Positions 25,880-34,500 of a stretch of DNA of 35,065 bases are shown here, piece after piece (the first letter of the stretch is position 1; each line of letters begins with the position of its first letter). The DNA comes from Rhizobacter sp. (GTDB taxonomy: Bacteria; Pseudomonadota; Gammaproteobacteria; Burkholderiales; Burkholderiaceae_C). A model generated the notes under the pieces. It ran no database searches and was not told where the DNA came from. It saw only the letters and a program-made list of their open reading frames with translations. The position numbers and the translations under genes are program-made. The stretch spans positions 1 through 35,065 of the forward strand of contig JAGNWJ010000018.1 of NCBI GenBank assembly GCA_017986065.1, in the 5' to 3' direction.

Positions 25880-27532
25880 ATGTCCACCGATACCCCCTCG
25901 ACCGCGCTCGACAAGGAAGTCCGGCGCCGCCGTACCTTCGCGATCATTTCGCACCCCGACGCCGGCAAGACCACGCTGACCGAGAAGCTCCTGCTGTTCT
26001 CCGGCGCGATCCAGATCGCCGGCAGCGTGAAGGCCCGCAAGGCGTCGCGCCATGCCACGTCCGACTGGATGGAGATCGAGAAGCAGCGCGGCATCTCCGT
26101 CGCATCCAGCGTGATGCAGATGGAATACCGCGACTGCGTCATCAACCTTCTGGACACCCCAGGCCACCAGGACTTCTCCGAAGACACCTACCGCGTGCTG
26201 ACCGCGGTCGACGCGGCGCTGATGGTGATCGACGCGGCCAACGGTGTCGAGCCGCAGACGCGGCGGCTGCTGCAGGTCTGCCGCGCGCGCAACACGCCGA
26301 TCCTGACCTTCGTCAACAAGATGGACCGGGAGGTCAAGGATCCGCTGGCCCTGATGGACGAGATCGAGCGCGAGCTCGGCATGGAGGTCGTGCCGTTCAC
26401 CTGGCCAGTCGGCATGGGCAAGCAGTTCCACGGCGTGATGGACCTGCGGGAGAAGCAGATGCGTGTGTTCAGTCCCGGCGAGGATCGCGATCACCGCAAC
26501 GACGAGATCCTGGCCGGACTCGACAACCCGGCCTATGCGCAGCGCTTCGGCATGCAGTACGAACAGGCGCAGGGCGAGATCGAGCTGCTGACCGACGCCG
26601 CACCGCCGTTCGACCGGGCTGAGTTCCTCGCCGGTCGGCAGACGCCGATGTTCTTCGGCTCGGCGGTCAACAACTTCGGCGTGCGCGAGGTGCTCGACGC
26701 ACTCGTCGACCTGGCGCCGTCGCCCGGCCCGCGCGCCGCGATCCAGCGCGTGGTCGAACCGGGCGAGCCCAAGTTCACCGGTGTGGTCTTCAAGATCCAG
26801 GCGAACATGGACCCGGCGCATCGCGACCGCATCGCGTTCCTGCGCGTGGCTTCGGGCCACTTCGAGCGCGGCATGCGACTGAAGGTGGTGCGCTCGGGCA
26901 AGGAATTGAGGCCGAACACCGTGGTGAGCTTCCTCAGCCAGCGTCGGGAGCTGCTCGACGAGGCCTTTGCCGGCGACATCATCGGCATCCCGAACCACGG
27001 CGTGCTGCAGCTCGGCGACACCCTCACCGAGGGCGAGGCGCTGCAGTTCACCGGACTGCCGTTCTTCGCGCCGGAGATGTTCCGGTCGGTCGAAGTGGCC
27101 GACCCTCTGAAGACCAAGCAGCTCAGGGCCGGCCTGACGCAACTCGGCGAGGAGGGCGCGATCCAGGTGTTCCGGCCGGTGGGCGGCACGGTGCTGCTGC
27201 TCGGCGCGGTCGGGCAGTTGCAGTTCGAGGTCGTGGCGCACCGGCTCGAGCACGAGTACGGCGTCAAGGCGCGCATCATGCCGAGCCGCTTCCAGGTGGC
27301 CCGCTGGGTCACTTGCGAAACGGGTGAAGGCGCGGCCGCCGACGAGCGCGAGCTCAAGCGCTTCATCGACGGCAACTCGCACCGCGTCGCCTACGACGCG
27401 GTCGATGCACCGACGGTGCTGGTCGAATACGCGCCCGAGTTGCGCGCGATCGAGGCCAACTGGCCGAAGATCAGGTTCCATGCCTTGCGCGAGCACGCGG
27501 GACTGGTGTTCCAGAAGCAGCTCGACGGTTGA
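25880..27532 (+). CDS. prfC: Peptide chain release factor 3
   Basis: This 550-residue translational GTPase starts at the ATG at 25880 (MSTDTPSTALDKEVRRRRTFAIISHPDAGKTTLTEKLL). The longer open frame upstream overlaps the DJ-1 gene and is not family-like. The GTPase motifs are SHPDAGKTTL (G1), KQRGISVASS (G2), LLDTPGHQDFSEDTYR (G3) and NKMDRE (G4). Domains II and III follow from about 300 (FTGVVFKIQANMDPAHRDRIAFLRVASGHFERGM) to the end (WVTCETGEGAAADERELKRFIDGN). RF3 recycles RF1/RF2 from the ribosome after termination. The SHPDAGKTT and SEDTYR wording separates it from EF-G. There is no strong ribosome site. Confidence 0.97.
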   Translation: MSTDTPSTALDKEVRRRRTFAIISHPDAGKTTLTEKLLLFSGAIQIAGSVKARKASRHATSDWMEIEKQRGISVASSVMQMEYRDCVINLLDTPGHQDFSEDTYRVLTAVDAALMVIDAANGVEPQTRRLLQVCRARNTPILTFVNKMDREVKDPLALMDEIERELGMEVVPFTWPVGMGKQFHGVMDLREKQMRVFSPGEDRDHRNDEILAGLDNPAYAQRFGMQYEQAQGEIELLTDAAPPFDRAEFLAGRQTPMFFGSAVNNFGVREVLDALVDLAPSPGPRAAIQRVVEPGEPKFTGVVFKIQANMDPAHRDRIAFLRVASGHFERGMRLKVVRSGKELRPNTVVSFLSQRRELLDEAFAGDIIGIPNHGVLQLGDTLTEGEALQFTGLPFFAPEMFRSVEVADPLKTKQLRAGLTQLGEEGAIQVFRPVGGTVLLLGAVGQLQFEVVAHRLEHEYGVKARIMPSRFQVARWVTCETGEGAAADERELKRFIDGNSHRVAYDAVDAPTVLVEYAPELRAIEANWPKIRFHALREHAGLVFQKQLDG

Positions 27533-27595
27533 CCTGCCACAAGGACTCGGACACACCGACTGGCTAGACTGCGCCTCCCTGAGGCCGGAGGTGCC

Positions 27596-28201
27596 ATGAG
27601 CCTGACCATCGACTACTACCTGTCACCGCAGTCGCCCTGGACCTACCTGGGCCACGAGCGCTTCTGCGAGATCGCCCGGGCCGCGAAGGCCAACGTGCGC
27701 GTGCTGCCCGTGGATCTCGGCGGCAAGGTGTTTCCGGTGACGGGCGGGGTGCCGCTGTCGAAGCGCGCACCGCAGCGTCAGGCCTACCGGCTGCTCGAGT
27801 TGAAGCGTTTCAGCGAGGCGCTCGGGCAACCGATCAATCTCCAGCCCAGGTACTTTCCGGTGTCCGGCGACGACGCGGCGCGGCTGATCGTCGCGGTCGA
27901 CATGCATGACGGGACCGAGGCTGCGCTGGCACTGACCGGAGCCGTGTTGCGCGGCGTGTGGGTCGACGACGTGAACACCGCCGATGCCAACGTGCTGGCC
28001 GCGATGCTCGCGACGCTCGGCCTGCCGGCCCGGCGGCTGGACGATGCGTACTCGCAGGCCGCGCATGCCCGCTATGAAGCCGACTCGGCGCTGGCGATCG
28101 AAGCAGGCGTGTTCGGTGCACCCAGCTACGTGATCGACGGCGAGATCTTCTGGGGCCAGGATCGGCTGGATTTCGTGCAGCGCCGCCTCGCGCGGGGCTA
28201 G
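27596..28201 (+). CDS. DsbA-family / 2-hydroxychromene-2-carboxylate isomerase-like protein
   Basis: This 201-residue protein has a CCGGAGG ribosome site and the thioredoxin-like DSBA/kappa-GST layout: IDYYLSPQSPWTYLGHERF at the N-terminus, with Ser-Pro-Trp-Thr where DsbA has CxxC, and GAPSYVIDGEIFWGQDRLDFVQRRL at the C-terminus, the cis-Pro and substrate region of 2-hydroxychromene-2-carboxylate isomerases. These are glutathione-dependent enzymes of aromatic degradation or related detoxification. The lack of any cysteine at the active position rules out a thiol oxidase. There is no naphthalene-pathway gene nearby, so the substrate is unknown. A TAGACT -10-like box lies about 22 bases upstream of the start. 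Confidence 0.9.
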   Translation: MSLTIDYYLSPQSPWTYLGHERFCEIARAAKANVRVLPVDLGGKVFPVTGGVPLSKRAPQRQAYRLLELKRFSEALGQPINLQPRYFPVSGDDAARLIVAVDMHDGTEAALALTGAVLRGVWVDDVNTADANVLAAMLATLGLPARRLDDAYSQAAHARYEADSALAIEAGVFGAPSYVIDGEIFWGQDRLDFVQRRLARG

Positions 28202-28243
28202 GCAGCCAGCGCAGCGCGGCCGGCCCGGCATTCCAACGCACGC

Positions 28244-28272
28244 AAAAAAAAGCCGGCGGGTTGCGCCGGCTT
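28244..28272 (-). terminator. Intrinsic terminator of the SWIB/H1-like gene
   Basis: On the minus strand the stem AAGCCGGC / GCCGGCTT with a 7-base loop is followed by a run of eight T (28251-28244), a textbook rho-independent terminator. It lies about 30 bases past the stop of the SWIB gene. It also lies between convergent genes and may stop plus-strand transcripts from the isomerase-like gene. Confidence 0.9.
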
Positions 28273-28301
28273 CTTCATCGAGGGGCGCTTGCGCGCCGCG
28301 A

Positions 28302-28679
28302 TCAGCTCAGGTGAGCGCTGACCAGCTTGGTCATCTCGAACATCGAGACCTGGGCCTTCTTGAAGATTTCCTTCAGCTTGGCGTCGGCGTTGATGTTGGT
28401 CTTCTTGGTCGCGTCCTGAAGCTTGTTCGCCTTGATGTACTCCCAGAGCTTCTTCGTCACTTCGGTGCGTGGCATCGGGGTCGAACCGATGATCGCTGCC
28501 AGTTGCGGACTCGGCGTGACCGCCTTCATGAACGCGGCGTTAGGCGAGCGCTTCTTGGCGGGCGCTGCGGTCTTGGTGGCCGCCGACTTGGCCGTCACCG
28601 TCTTCGCGGCGGCCTTCTTTGCAGGAGCCGCCTTCTTCGCCGGAGCCGTTTTGGCCGGAGCCTTCTTCGCAGTTGCCAT
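28302..28679 (-). CDS. SWIB/MDM2 domain protein with histone H1-like tail
   Basis: This 125-residue protein starts at the ATG at 28679, preceded by GGAGAG. Residues 1-45 are almost only Ala, Lys, Pro and Thr (MATAKKAPAKTAPAKKAAPAKK...), like bacterial histone H1 homologues and eukaryotic H1 tails, and should bind DNA. Residues 48-125 form a SWIB/MDM2 domain: MKAVTPSPQLAAIIGSTPMPRTEVTKKLWEYIKANKLQD, then DAKLKEIFKKAQVSMFEMTKLVSAHL. Such fusions are common in betaproteobacteria and Chlamydia and are thought to be abundant nucleoid-associated proteins. The strong terminator downstream fits a highly expressed single gene. The exact role is not known. Confidence 0.95.
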   Translation of the reverse strand: MATAKKAPAKTAPAKKAAPAKKAAAKTVTAKSAATKTAAPAKKRSPNAAFMKAVTPSPQLAAIIGSTPMPRTEVTKKLWEYIKANKLQDATKKTNINADAKLKEIFKKAQVSMFEMTKLVSAHLS

Positions 28680-29031
28680 TTCAATTCTCTCCATCAAATA
28701 AGTGGTTGATGTGCCGGGCTGGTGGAGAACCGCATGAGCCCTCGTCATCACAGCTTTCGTGCGCTGCCGATCGTACTGCGTGCCCCGGGCATTGAGAAGC
28801 GCGTTTCACAGGAGAAACACGCATTCTTGCGGCCTGGCGAGCGGTTTGTCGTGTCTGCGTCACGGAGTGGAACGCGTTCGGGCGTGCCATCGACGGGATT
28901 CGCGACCTCCGCACTGCGGTTCGTCGAGGTCGCGAACACACCACCGACAGCATCGCCGGGCCCTTCGCCGGCGGTCTCGAGCACGCGGCAAGGTCATCGC
29001 GTGCGGCCTGGCGCGGGGTTATTCTTCTCGC
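28680..29031. other. Intergenic region upstream of the SWIB gene
   Basis: These 352 bases between divergent genes contain no gene I can support. The part next to 28680 must carry the SWIB gene promoter. A TTATTTGAT sequence on the minus strand near 28690-28700 is A/T-rich but overlaps the ribosome site region. A short inverted repeat GTTTC-N6-GAAAC occurs at 28803-28818. The long plus-strand frame across the region overlaps the next gene in another frame and has no family features. Confidence 0.5.
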
Positions 29032-29388
29032 ATGAAGATCATCGTTCGCTGGCTCCTTCTCGCCGCCGCCTTGCTGCTGGTGGCCTATCTGTATCCCGGC
29101 GTCTCCGTCCAGAGCTTCGGTTCGGCCATGCTTGCGGCCTTCGTGCTCGGCCTGCTCAACACGCTGCTGCGGCCCGTGCTGGTGCTGCTGACCCTGCCGG
29201 TCACGCTCGTCACGCTGGGGCTGTTCCTGTTCGTGATCAACGCGCTGATGTTCTATTTCGCCGCGAACCTGCTGTCGGGCTTCAACGTCACCGGCTTCAC
29301 GGCTGCACTGATCGGCTCGCTGATCTACAGCCTGTGCGGGATGGTGATCGACGTCGCGATGGAGCGGATCTTTTCCCCGAAGTCCTGA
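29032..29388 (+). CDS. Phage-holin-superfamily-IV-like small membrane protein (PF04020)
   Basis: This 118-residue protein has four hydrophobic helices in a tight arrangement: IIVRWLLLAAALLLVAYLYPGV, FVLGLLNTLLRPVLVLLTLPVTLVTLGLFLFVINALMFYFAANLL, and TGFTAALIGSLIYSLCGMVIDV. The N-R-P segment in the second helix region and the LPVTLVTLGLF motif mark the PF04020 family. That family is named after a mycobacteriophage holin but is a normal chromosomal membrane protein in many bacteria, with no agreed function. Nothing else here looks phage-derived. The gene converges with pbpC, with 6 bases between the stops. The start is the ATG giving MKIIVRW. Confidence 0.93.
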   Translation: MKIIVRWLLLAAALLLVAYLYPGVSVQSFGSAMLAAFVLGLLNTLLRPVLVLLTLPVTLVTLGLFLFVINALMFYFAANLLSGFNVTGFTAALIGSLIYSLCGMVIDVAMERIFSPKS

Positions 29389-29394
29389 CCTCGC

Positions 29395-31557
29395 TCAACG
29401 CGCGGCCGATGCCGACTTGACGGCGGCGCCGCGCACCTCGAAGCGCACGGCCTGCAGCGTTTGACCCTCGCGCCCGCGCAGCGTCAACTGGTGGCGGCCG
29501 GGCCAGGGTGTCCAGTGCAGCCGCTGCCCCCGCCCCACCACCTGGCCGTCCAGCACCCAGGTGCCCGCTTCGCCCTCGAAAGTGATCCGCTGGGCACGCG
29601 GCGGCATGTCAGGATCGATCGCGTACAGACTGCCCTCACGCGGTGAGCGGATGCCAAAGGCGCTCGCCGCCCTCGTCATCCCGATTGCGCCCTGCATGTC
29701 CGGCCTCGGTCGGGTCACCTCGGTCCCGGCCATGAACAACTCGTCGCGCGCCGGTTCACCCACACCCTCGAAGCGTGTGCGAGCGATGACGACACCTGCG
29801 GGCACCGCTCTCTGCTTCGCCGGCACGCCTTCGTGCAGATGCTGCATCACGGCGCGCCAGACAGGCGCAGCACCGCTGACGCCGCTCACGTCGTGCATCG
29901 GCGCACCGCTCGCGTTGCCAACCCACACACCGACCGTGTAGCGATCGGAGTAGCCGATGCACCAGTTGTCGCGCAGGTCCTTGCTGGTGCCGGTCTTCAC
30001 CGCAACAGGACCGCGCAACGCGAGCGCGCTGTCGAGCCCGAAGGTCAGGGCGCGCGCGTTGTTGTCGGACAGGATGTCGGTGACGAGGTGCGTGGCCGCC
30101 GCGTTCGCCACGCGCTTCGATGCGATGCGCGGCGCAACGGATGCGTCCGGTGAGGTGGTCGACGACCGCCGCAACATCACCGGAGACAGCATGCCGCCGT
30201 TGGCCAGCGCGCGATACGCATTCGTGAGTGCCAGCAAGGTCACGTCGGCACTGCCGAGCGCCAGCGAGTCCCCGTAGTAGCCGCCGCTTTCCGGCAGCTC
30301 GAATCCGAAGGCGTTGAGCCGTGCCCACAGTCCATCGGCACCCAGCATCGCGCCCACGCGCACTGCCGGAACATTGAGGCTGGCCGCGAGCGCGGTGCGC
30401 GCGCTGACCCAGCCCTTGAAAGCGCGGTCGTAGTTCTGCGGCAGGTACAGGCCGGTGGCCGTGGCGAGCTGCGTGGGCGAGTCGTCGAGCAGGCTCGCCG
30501 GCGTGATCAGTCGCCGCTCGAACGCGAGGCCGTAGACGAAGGGCTTCAGCGTCGATCCCGGCTGGCGCCGCGCCAGCACGCCGTCGACCTGGGCTGCGTC
30601 GGACAGCTCGCCGCTGGAGCCGACCCAGGCCAGCACCTCGCCGCTGGCGTTGTCGAGCACCAGCACCGCGCCGTCCTCGACCTGTCGTCCCGACAGCTCC
30701 ACGAGCTGCTGGCGCAGCGCCGCGTTCGCCACCCGCTGGGTGGACGCGTCGAGCGTGGTTCGCAGCGTCGCCGGCGGCTTCCTGACGGACGCCAGCGCGT
30801 ACCGCGCAGCATGCGGCGCCAGCTGCTCGCCGAGGACCGGCCCACCGCGTCGCACCAGCGCGAGCTCGACGAGCGCGGACAGTCCTGCACAGCTCATGCC
30901 CTGAGCCTGCAGCACGCCACAGCTGCGCTGCGTCACGACCGCTGCGCTCGCGTTCGGGCCGCGCACCAGCGCTGCCGCCACGGCGGCCTCGTGCGTGTCG
31001 AGCCCGCTGGCGCGCTTGCCGAACAGCGTCTGCGACAGCGCGTTGATGCCCACCAGCTCGCCGCGCCAGGCCACGCTGTTCAGGTAGGCCTCGAGGATCT
31101 GCGCCTTGCTCCAGCGCGCTTCGAGCTCTCGCGCGCGCACGATCTGGCCGAGCTTCTGCGTCATGCTGCGTCCACCGACCGGCCGCTCCAGCCGCGCGTC
31201 GAGCAGGCCAGCCAGTTGCATGGTCAGCGTCGATGCGCCGCGCGTTCGGGTGTTCCACGCGTTGGCCCAGGCACTGCTCGCCAAGGCGGCCCAATCGACA
31301 CCGCTGTGTTCGTGGAAATGGCGGTCTTCGCTGAACACGATGGCCTGCAACAGGGCCGGCGACATCTCGCTCAGCGGCAACCACGGCAGGCGCCGCACCG
31401 AGCTGTCGGTGCGCAGGGTCTGGATCGGCACGCCCTGGCGGTCGAGCAGCGTGGTGTCGGATGGCGAGTGCCGCGCGCGCACGTCCTCGAAGCGCGGGAC
31501 GACGGCGCCGGCTTCGAGGGCCAGCAGCAGTGCAGCCGCACAGACGATGCGCTTCAC
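29395..31557 (-). CDS. pbpC: Penicillin-binding protein 1C, bifunctional
   Basis: This 720-residue protein begins at a GTG that overlaps the alpha-2-macroglobulin stop (GTGA). An N-terminal hydrophobic anchor (about 3-20) precedes the GT51 transglycosylase domain with VFSEDRHFHEHSGVD (catalytic Glu77) and GASTLTMQLAGLL. The transpeptidase domain has PGSTLKPF (Ser335, Lys338), ASLN (Ser393, Asn395) and VAVKTGTSKDLRDNW (Lys521). The C-terminal segment from about 625 (SPREGSLYAIDPDMPPRAQRITF) is the PBP1C-specific domain. PBP1C builds and cross-links peptidoglycan. Pairing with a bacterial alpha-2-macroglobulin gene is as in E. coli yfhM-pbpC, where the two are thought to repair and guard the envelope when it is breached. 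Confidence 0.96.
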   Translation of the reverse strand: MKRIVCAAALLLALEAGAVVPRFEDVRARHSPSDTTLLDRQGVPIQTLRTDSSVRRLPWLPLSEMSPALLQAIVFSEDRHFHEHSGVDWAALASSAWANAWNTRTRGASTLTMQLAGLLDARLERPVGGRSMTQKLGQIVRARELEARWSKAQILEAYLNSVAWRGELVGINALSQTLFGKRASGLDTHEAAVAAALVRGPNASAAVVTQRSCGVLQAQGMSCAGLSALVELALVRRGGPVLGEQLAPHAARYALASVRKPPATLRTTLDASTQRVANAALRQQLVELSGRQVEDGAVLVLDNASGEVLAWVGSSGELSDAAQVDGVLARRQPGSTLKPFVYGLAFERRLITPASLLDDSPTQLATATGLYLPQNYDRAFKGWVSARTALAASLNVPAVRVGAMLGADGLWARLNAFGFELPESGGYYGDSLALGSADVTLLALTNAYRALANGGMLSPVMLRRSSTTSPDASVAPRIASKRVANAAATHLVTDILSDNNARALTFGLDSALALRGPVAVKTGTSKDLRDNWCIGYSDRYTVGVWVGNASGAPMHDVSGVSGAAPVWRAVMQHLHEGVPAKQRAVPAGVVIARTRFEGVGEPARDELFMAGTEVTRPRPDMQGAIGMTRAASAFGIRSPREGSLYAIDPDMPPRAQRITFEGEAGTWVLDGQVVGRGQRLHWTPWPGRHQLTLRGREGQTLQAVRFEVRGAAVKSASAAR

Positions 31558-34500
31558 GGTGCCACGTCGATGGCGCCGTTCGGCAGCTCGCCGAAGGTCT
31601 CGGGCGCGTACATCGCCTCGATGCGTGTCGGCGGCAGCGCAAAGCGGCCGGCAGCGTTCAGGCGCAAGGTGTACTCGACGACATGCCGACCACGCGGCAA
31701 CTGGCCGTAGTAGCGCCGAAAGGCCTCGAAGCTGCGCTCGTCATAGGCCGTCCAGGCGCTGCCGGCGTCGGTGTCCGACTCGCTCGATCGGCTCTGCGCC
31801 GCGATCGCGCTGTCGCGACCGAGCCCCGAGCCCAGCAGCGTCGCGCCGCCTGGCACCGGATCGCTGACGACGACCCAGCTCATGTCGGTCTGCGCATCGA
31901 TTTCCAGTCGCACGCGCAGCACATCGCCGCGCGACCAGCGCGAAGGGTCCTTGCGCGAAACCGCCGTGATGTGGCGCGTGAGGCCGTAGCCGGCGCGCAC
32001 CGGTCCTTTCGGCGCGATTGCCGCGAGGCCCTGCACCGTCAGCCACGGCGTGCCGCTGCCCTGCTGACGGACCGACAGCGTGGCCGGTTCGGCAGGCCAT
32101 GGAAGCATCACCGAACCGCCCGCAGGCTGCTTCGCCCAGTCGACGATGCCCGATGCCAGCGCTGGCGGCACAGCAGCAGCCGACGCGCCTGAAGGCCTGG
32201 AATCGACGCGCACCGTGCTCGATCCCGTCGGCGCCTGCGACTCGAACTTCGCCGAGAACTTGTCGAGCGCGATCGCACCCCACAGGTTGGCGGTGGTGGT
32301 CGACCACGCACCGTCTCGCTGGCGGCCCAGCGCGCCGACCACCAGGCGCGGCAGTTCGTCGCGCCAGGCCGGCTCGTCGAGCACCGCCAGGATCAGCCGC
32401 GCCGCGTTCGCATCGGCGCTGTCCATCAACCACCACCAGTGGTCGCCGACCTCGTCGCTGAACTTCAGCGTCGTGCCCCCCAGCGCAAGGCGGCTGCGCA
32501 GGATCTGCTGCGCCTGCTCGATGCGCCTGGCGTGATCGGGCACGGCGATGTCCTGCGCCCGCAGGCGCCGCAGCAGATTGAGCCAGTCGATCACCGCCGC
32601 GGTCGGCCACAACGCAGGCGTCGCGTTGATCGAGCCCAGCATGCGTGCCTGCACACGGCCGTGGCGCGCGAGCGCATCCAGCGCCGCGAGCTTGCGCACC
32701 GCGAGGTTCAGGCCCTGCGCCGACGCAGGCGCCCACAGCCGGCGCTCGATGCGGCCTTCGACAAAGGCCGAAAGGCCCTCCAGCATCGCATTGCGCGCCG
32801 CATCGGGGAGCGCGAAGCCGGCCTCGTGCGACGTCGCGATCAGCTGCGCGGTCAGCCGGTCGTTGCCGGCCGGCGCATCGCCCGCGCGCGGAGGGAAGTA
32901 GCCGGCGAGTCCGTCCGCGTCGAGGTAGGTCGGCAGCGTCTCGACCAGCGTGCCCCAGAGAGCCGCATCACCGAGCCCCAGCGCCTTGGCGGCCTTCTGT
33001 TCGAGGCAGGAGTAGGGGTAGGTCTCGAAGTAGCGCCGCAGCCCGGGCAGCGCGCTGCCGAGCCGGGGCTGCAGCGAGACTCGCAGGCCACCGCGCTTGA
33101 CGCCGCTCTCGGGCAGCGCATCCGCCGGTGCCGCGACCGGCAGCGAGTACGGGCCTTCGAGCCGCGCGATCGTGGCCTGCATCACCCGCACCGGCACGGC
33201 TTCGGCGACGAGCTGCGTGAGCCTGATGCGGTCCTTCGCCGGCGCAGCTCCCGCGGCGGCAACGGTCTCCACCGCAGCATCCCAGACGATGCTGAACGCA
33301 TCGATCGGCACCTCGACCGGCCAGGCGAGTTCCTTCGCCGACCCGGCCGGCAACACCACGTCCTGCGGTGCGAACGCCAGCGGCGTCCGCACGATCTCGG
33401 CCGTGCCGCGGTTGGCCGTGCCGGCCAGCGTCGCGCGAACCTTCATTTCGTGCGCGGTCGTGTTGCGCAACGTCAGCAACGCGCCAAACCGATCCCCGCC
33501 GCGCACCAGCGGTGGCAGCCCGGCCAGCAACTGCAGATCCTGCGTCACGCGCACCGTGGTGCTGCCGGTGCCGAAGGTCGGCGTGGCGGCGTCGAGCGGC
33601 CCGTCGGCGATGGCGACCAGACGGAAGCGCGTCAGCGAGTCGTTCAGCGGCACCTCGACCGTGGCCTCGCCCCGGGCATCGAGCACGACCACCGCCTTCC
33701 ACAGCAGCAGCGTGTCGAACAGTTCTCGCGTACCGCCTCGACCGCCGCCACCGCCGGCCGCCACCGCCTTGCGACCGTAGTGGCGCCTGCCGATGATCTC
33801 GCCCTGCGCGGTGCTGGTCTCGACGCCCCAGGCGCGGCTGCGGATCATGCCGTTCAGCAGGTCCCACGACTCGTTCGGGCGCAGCTCGAGCAGGCTCTCG
33901 TCGACCGCCGCGAACGCGACCTCGGTGCCGGCCGGAGCGGGCCTCTCGCCATTGGCCGACTGCGTCACCTTGATGCGCGCCTGGACCTTCTGTCGCACCG
34001 CGTACTGCGCACGGTCGGTCGTCACGCTGACCTTCAGTTCATGGGCCGCGATGCCGACCTGCAGCGCCGCGACGCCGAACTTGAACGAGGGCTTGGCCAG
34101 GTCGACCATCGCCGTAGGCGCCTGGTACTCGCGTCCGTCGTACCAGAACGATCGCGCCCAGCTCAGCGGCTCCTTCCAGCCCCAGGTGAAGAACGAGTAC
34201 CAGGGCACCTCGCGCAGCCGGCCGCGCAGCGCCAGCACGCCGACATACACATTCGGCCCCCACGATTTCTCGATCTTGATCGACAGCGTCGGGTCGTCGC
34301 CGCGCAGCGTGACGACCCGGGTGTCGATCAGCCCCTCGCGCTCGACGGTGACCAGCGCCGTCGCCTCGCGGTAGGGCATGCGCACCTGAAGCCGCGCGGT
34401 TTCGCCGGGCTCGTAGCGCGGCTTCTCGGGCAGCACGTCGATGCGGTCGTCGTTGTCCTGCCCGAACCACAGTTCGCCCTGCTTCGTGATCCACACGCCG

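Noticed and set aside
25799..27556. 585-codon minus-strand frame across prfC
   Set aside because: prfC on the plus strand has all GTPase motifs. The minus frame has no recognisable domain.
27596..28201. Thiol-disulfide oxidoreductase (DsbA proper)
   Set aside because: The active-site position reads SPWT without cysteine and there is no signal peptide. The kappa-GST/isomerase-like branch fits better.
29032..29388. Holin-like protein as a sign of a prophage
   Set aside because: The family name comes from a phage, but PF04020 proteins are ordinary chromosomal genes. No integrase, capsid, lysin or att-like repeat is nearby.
28722..29420. 232-codon plus-strand frame upstream of and over the small membrane protein gene
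   Set aside because: It overlaps the PF04020 gene in a different frame and shows no domain, signal or ribosome site.
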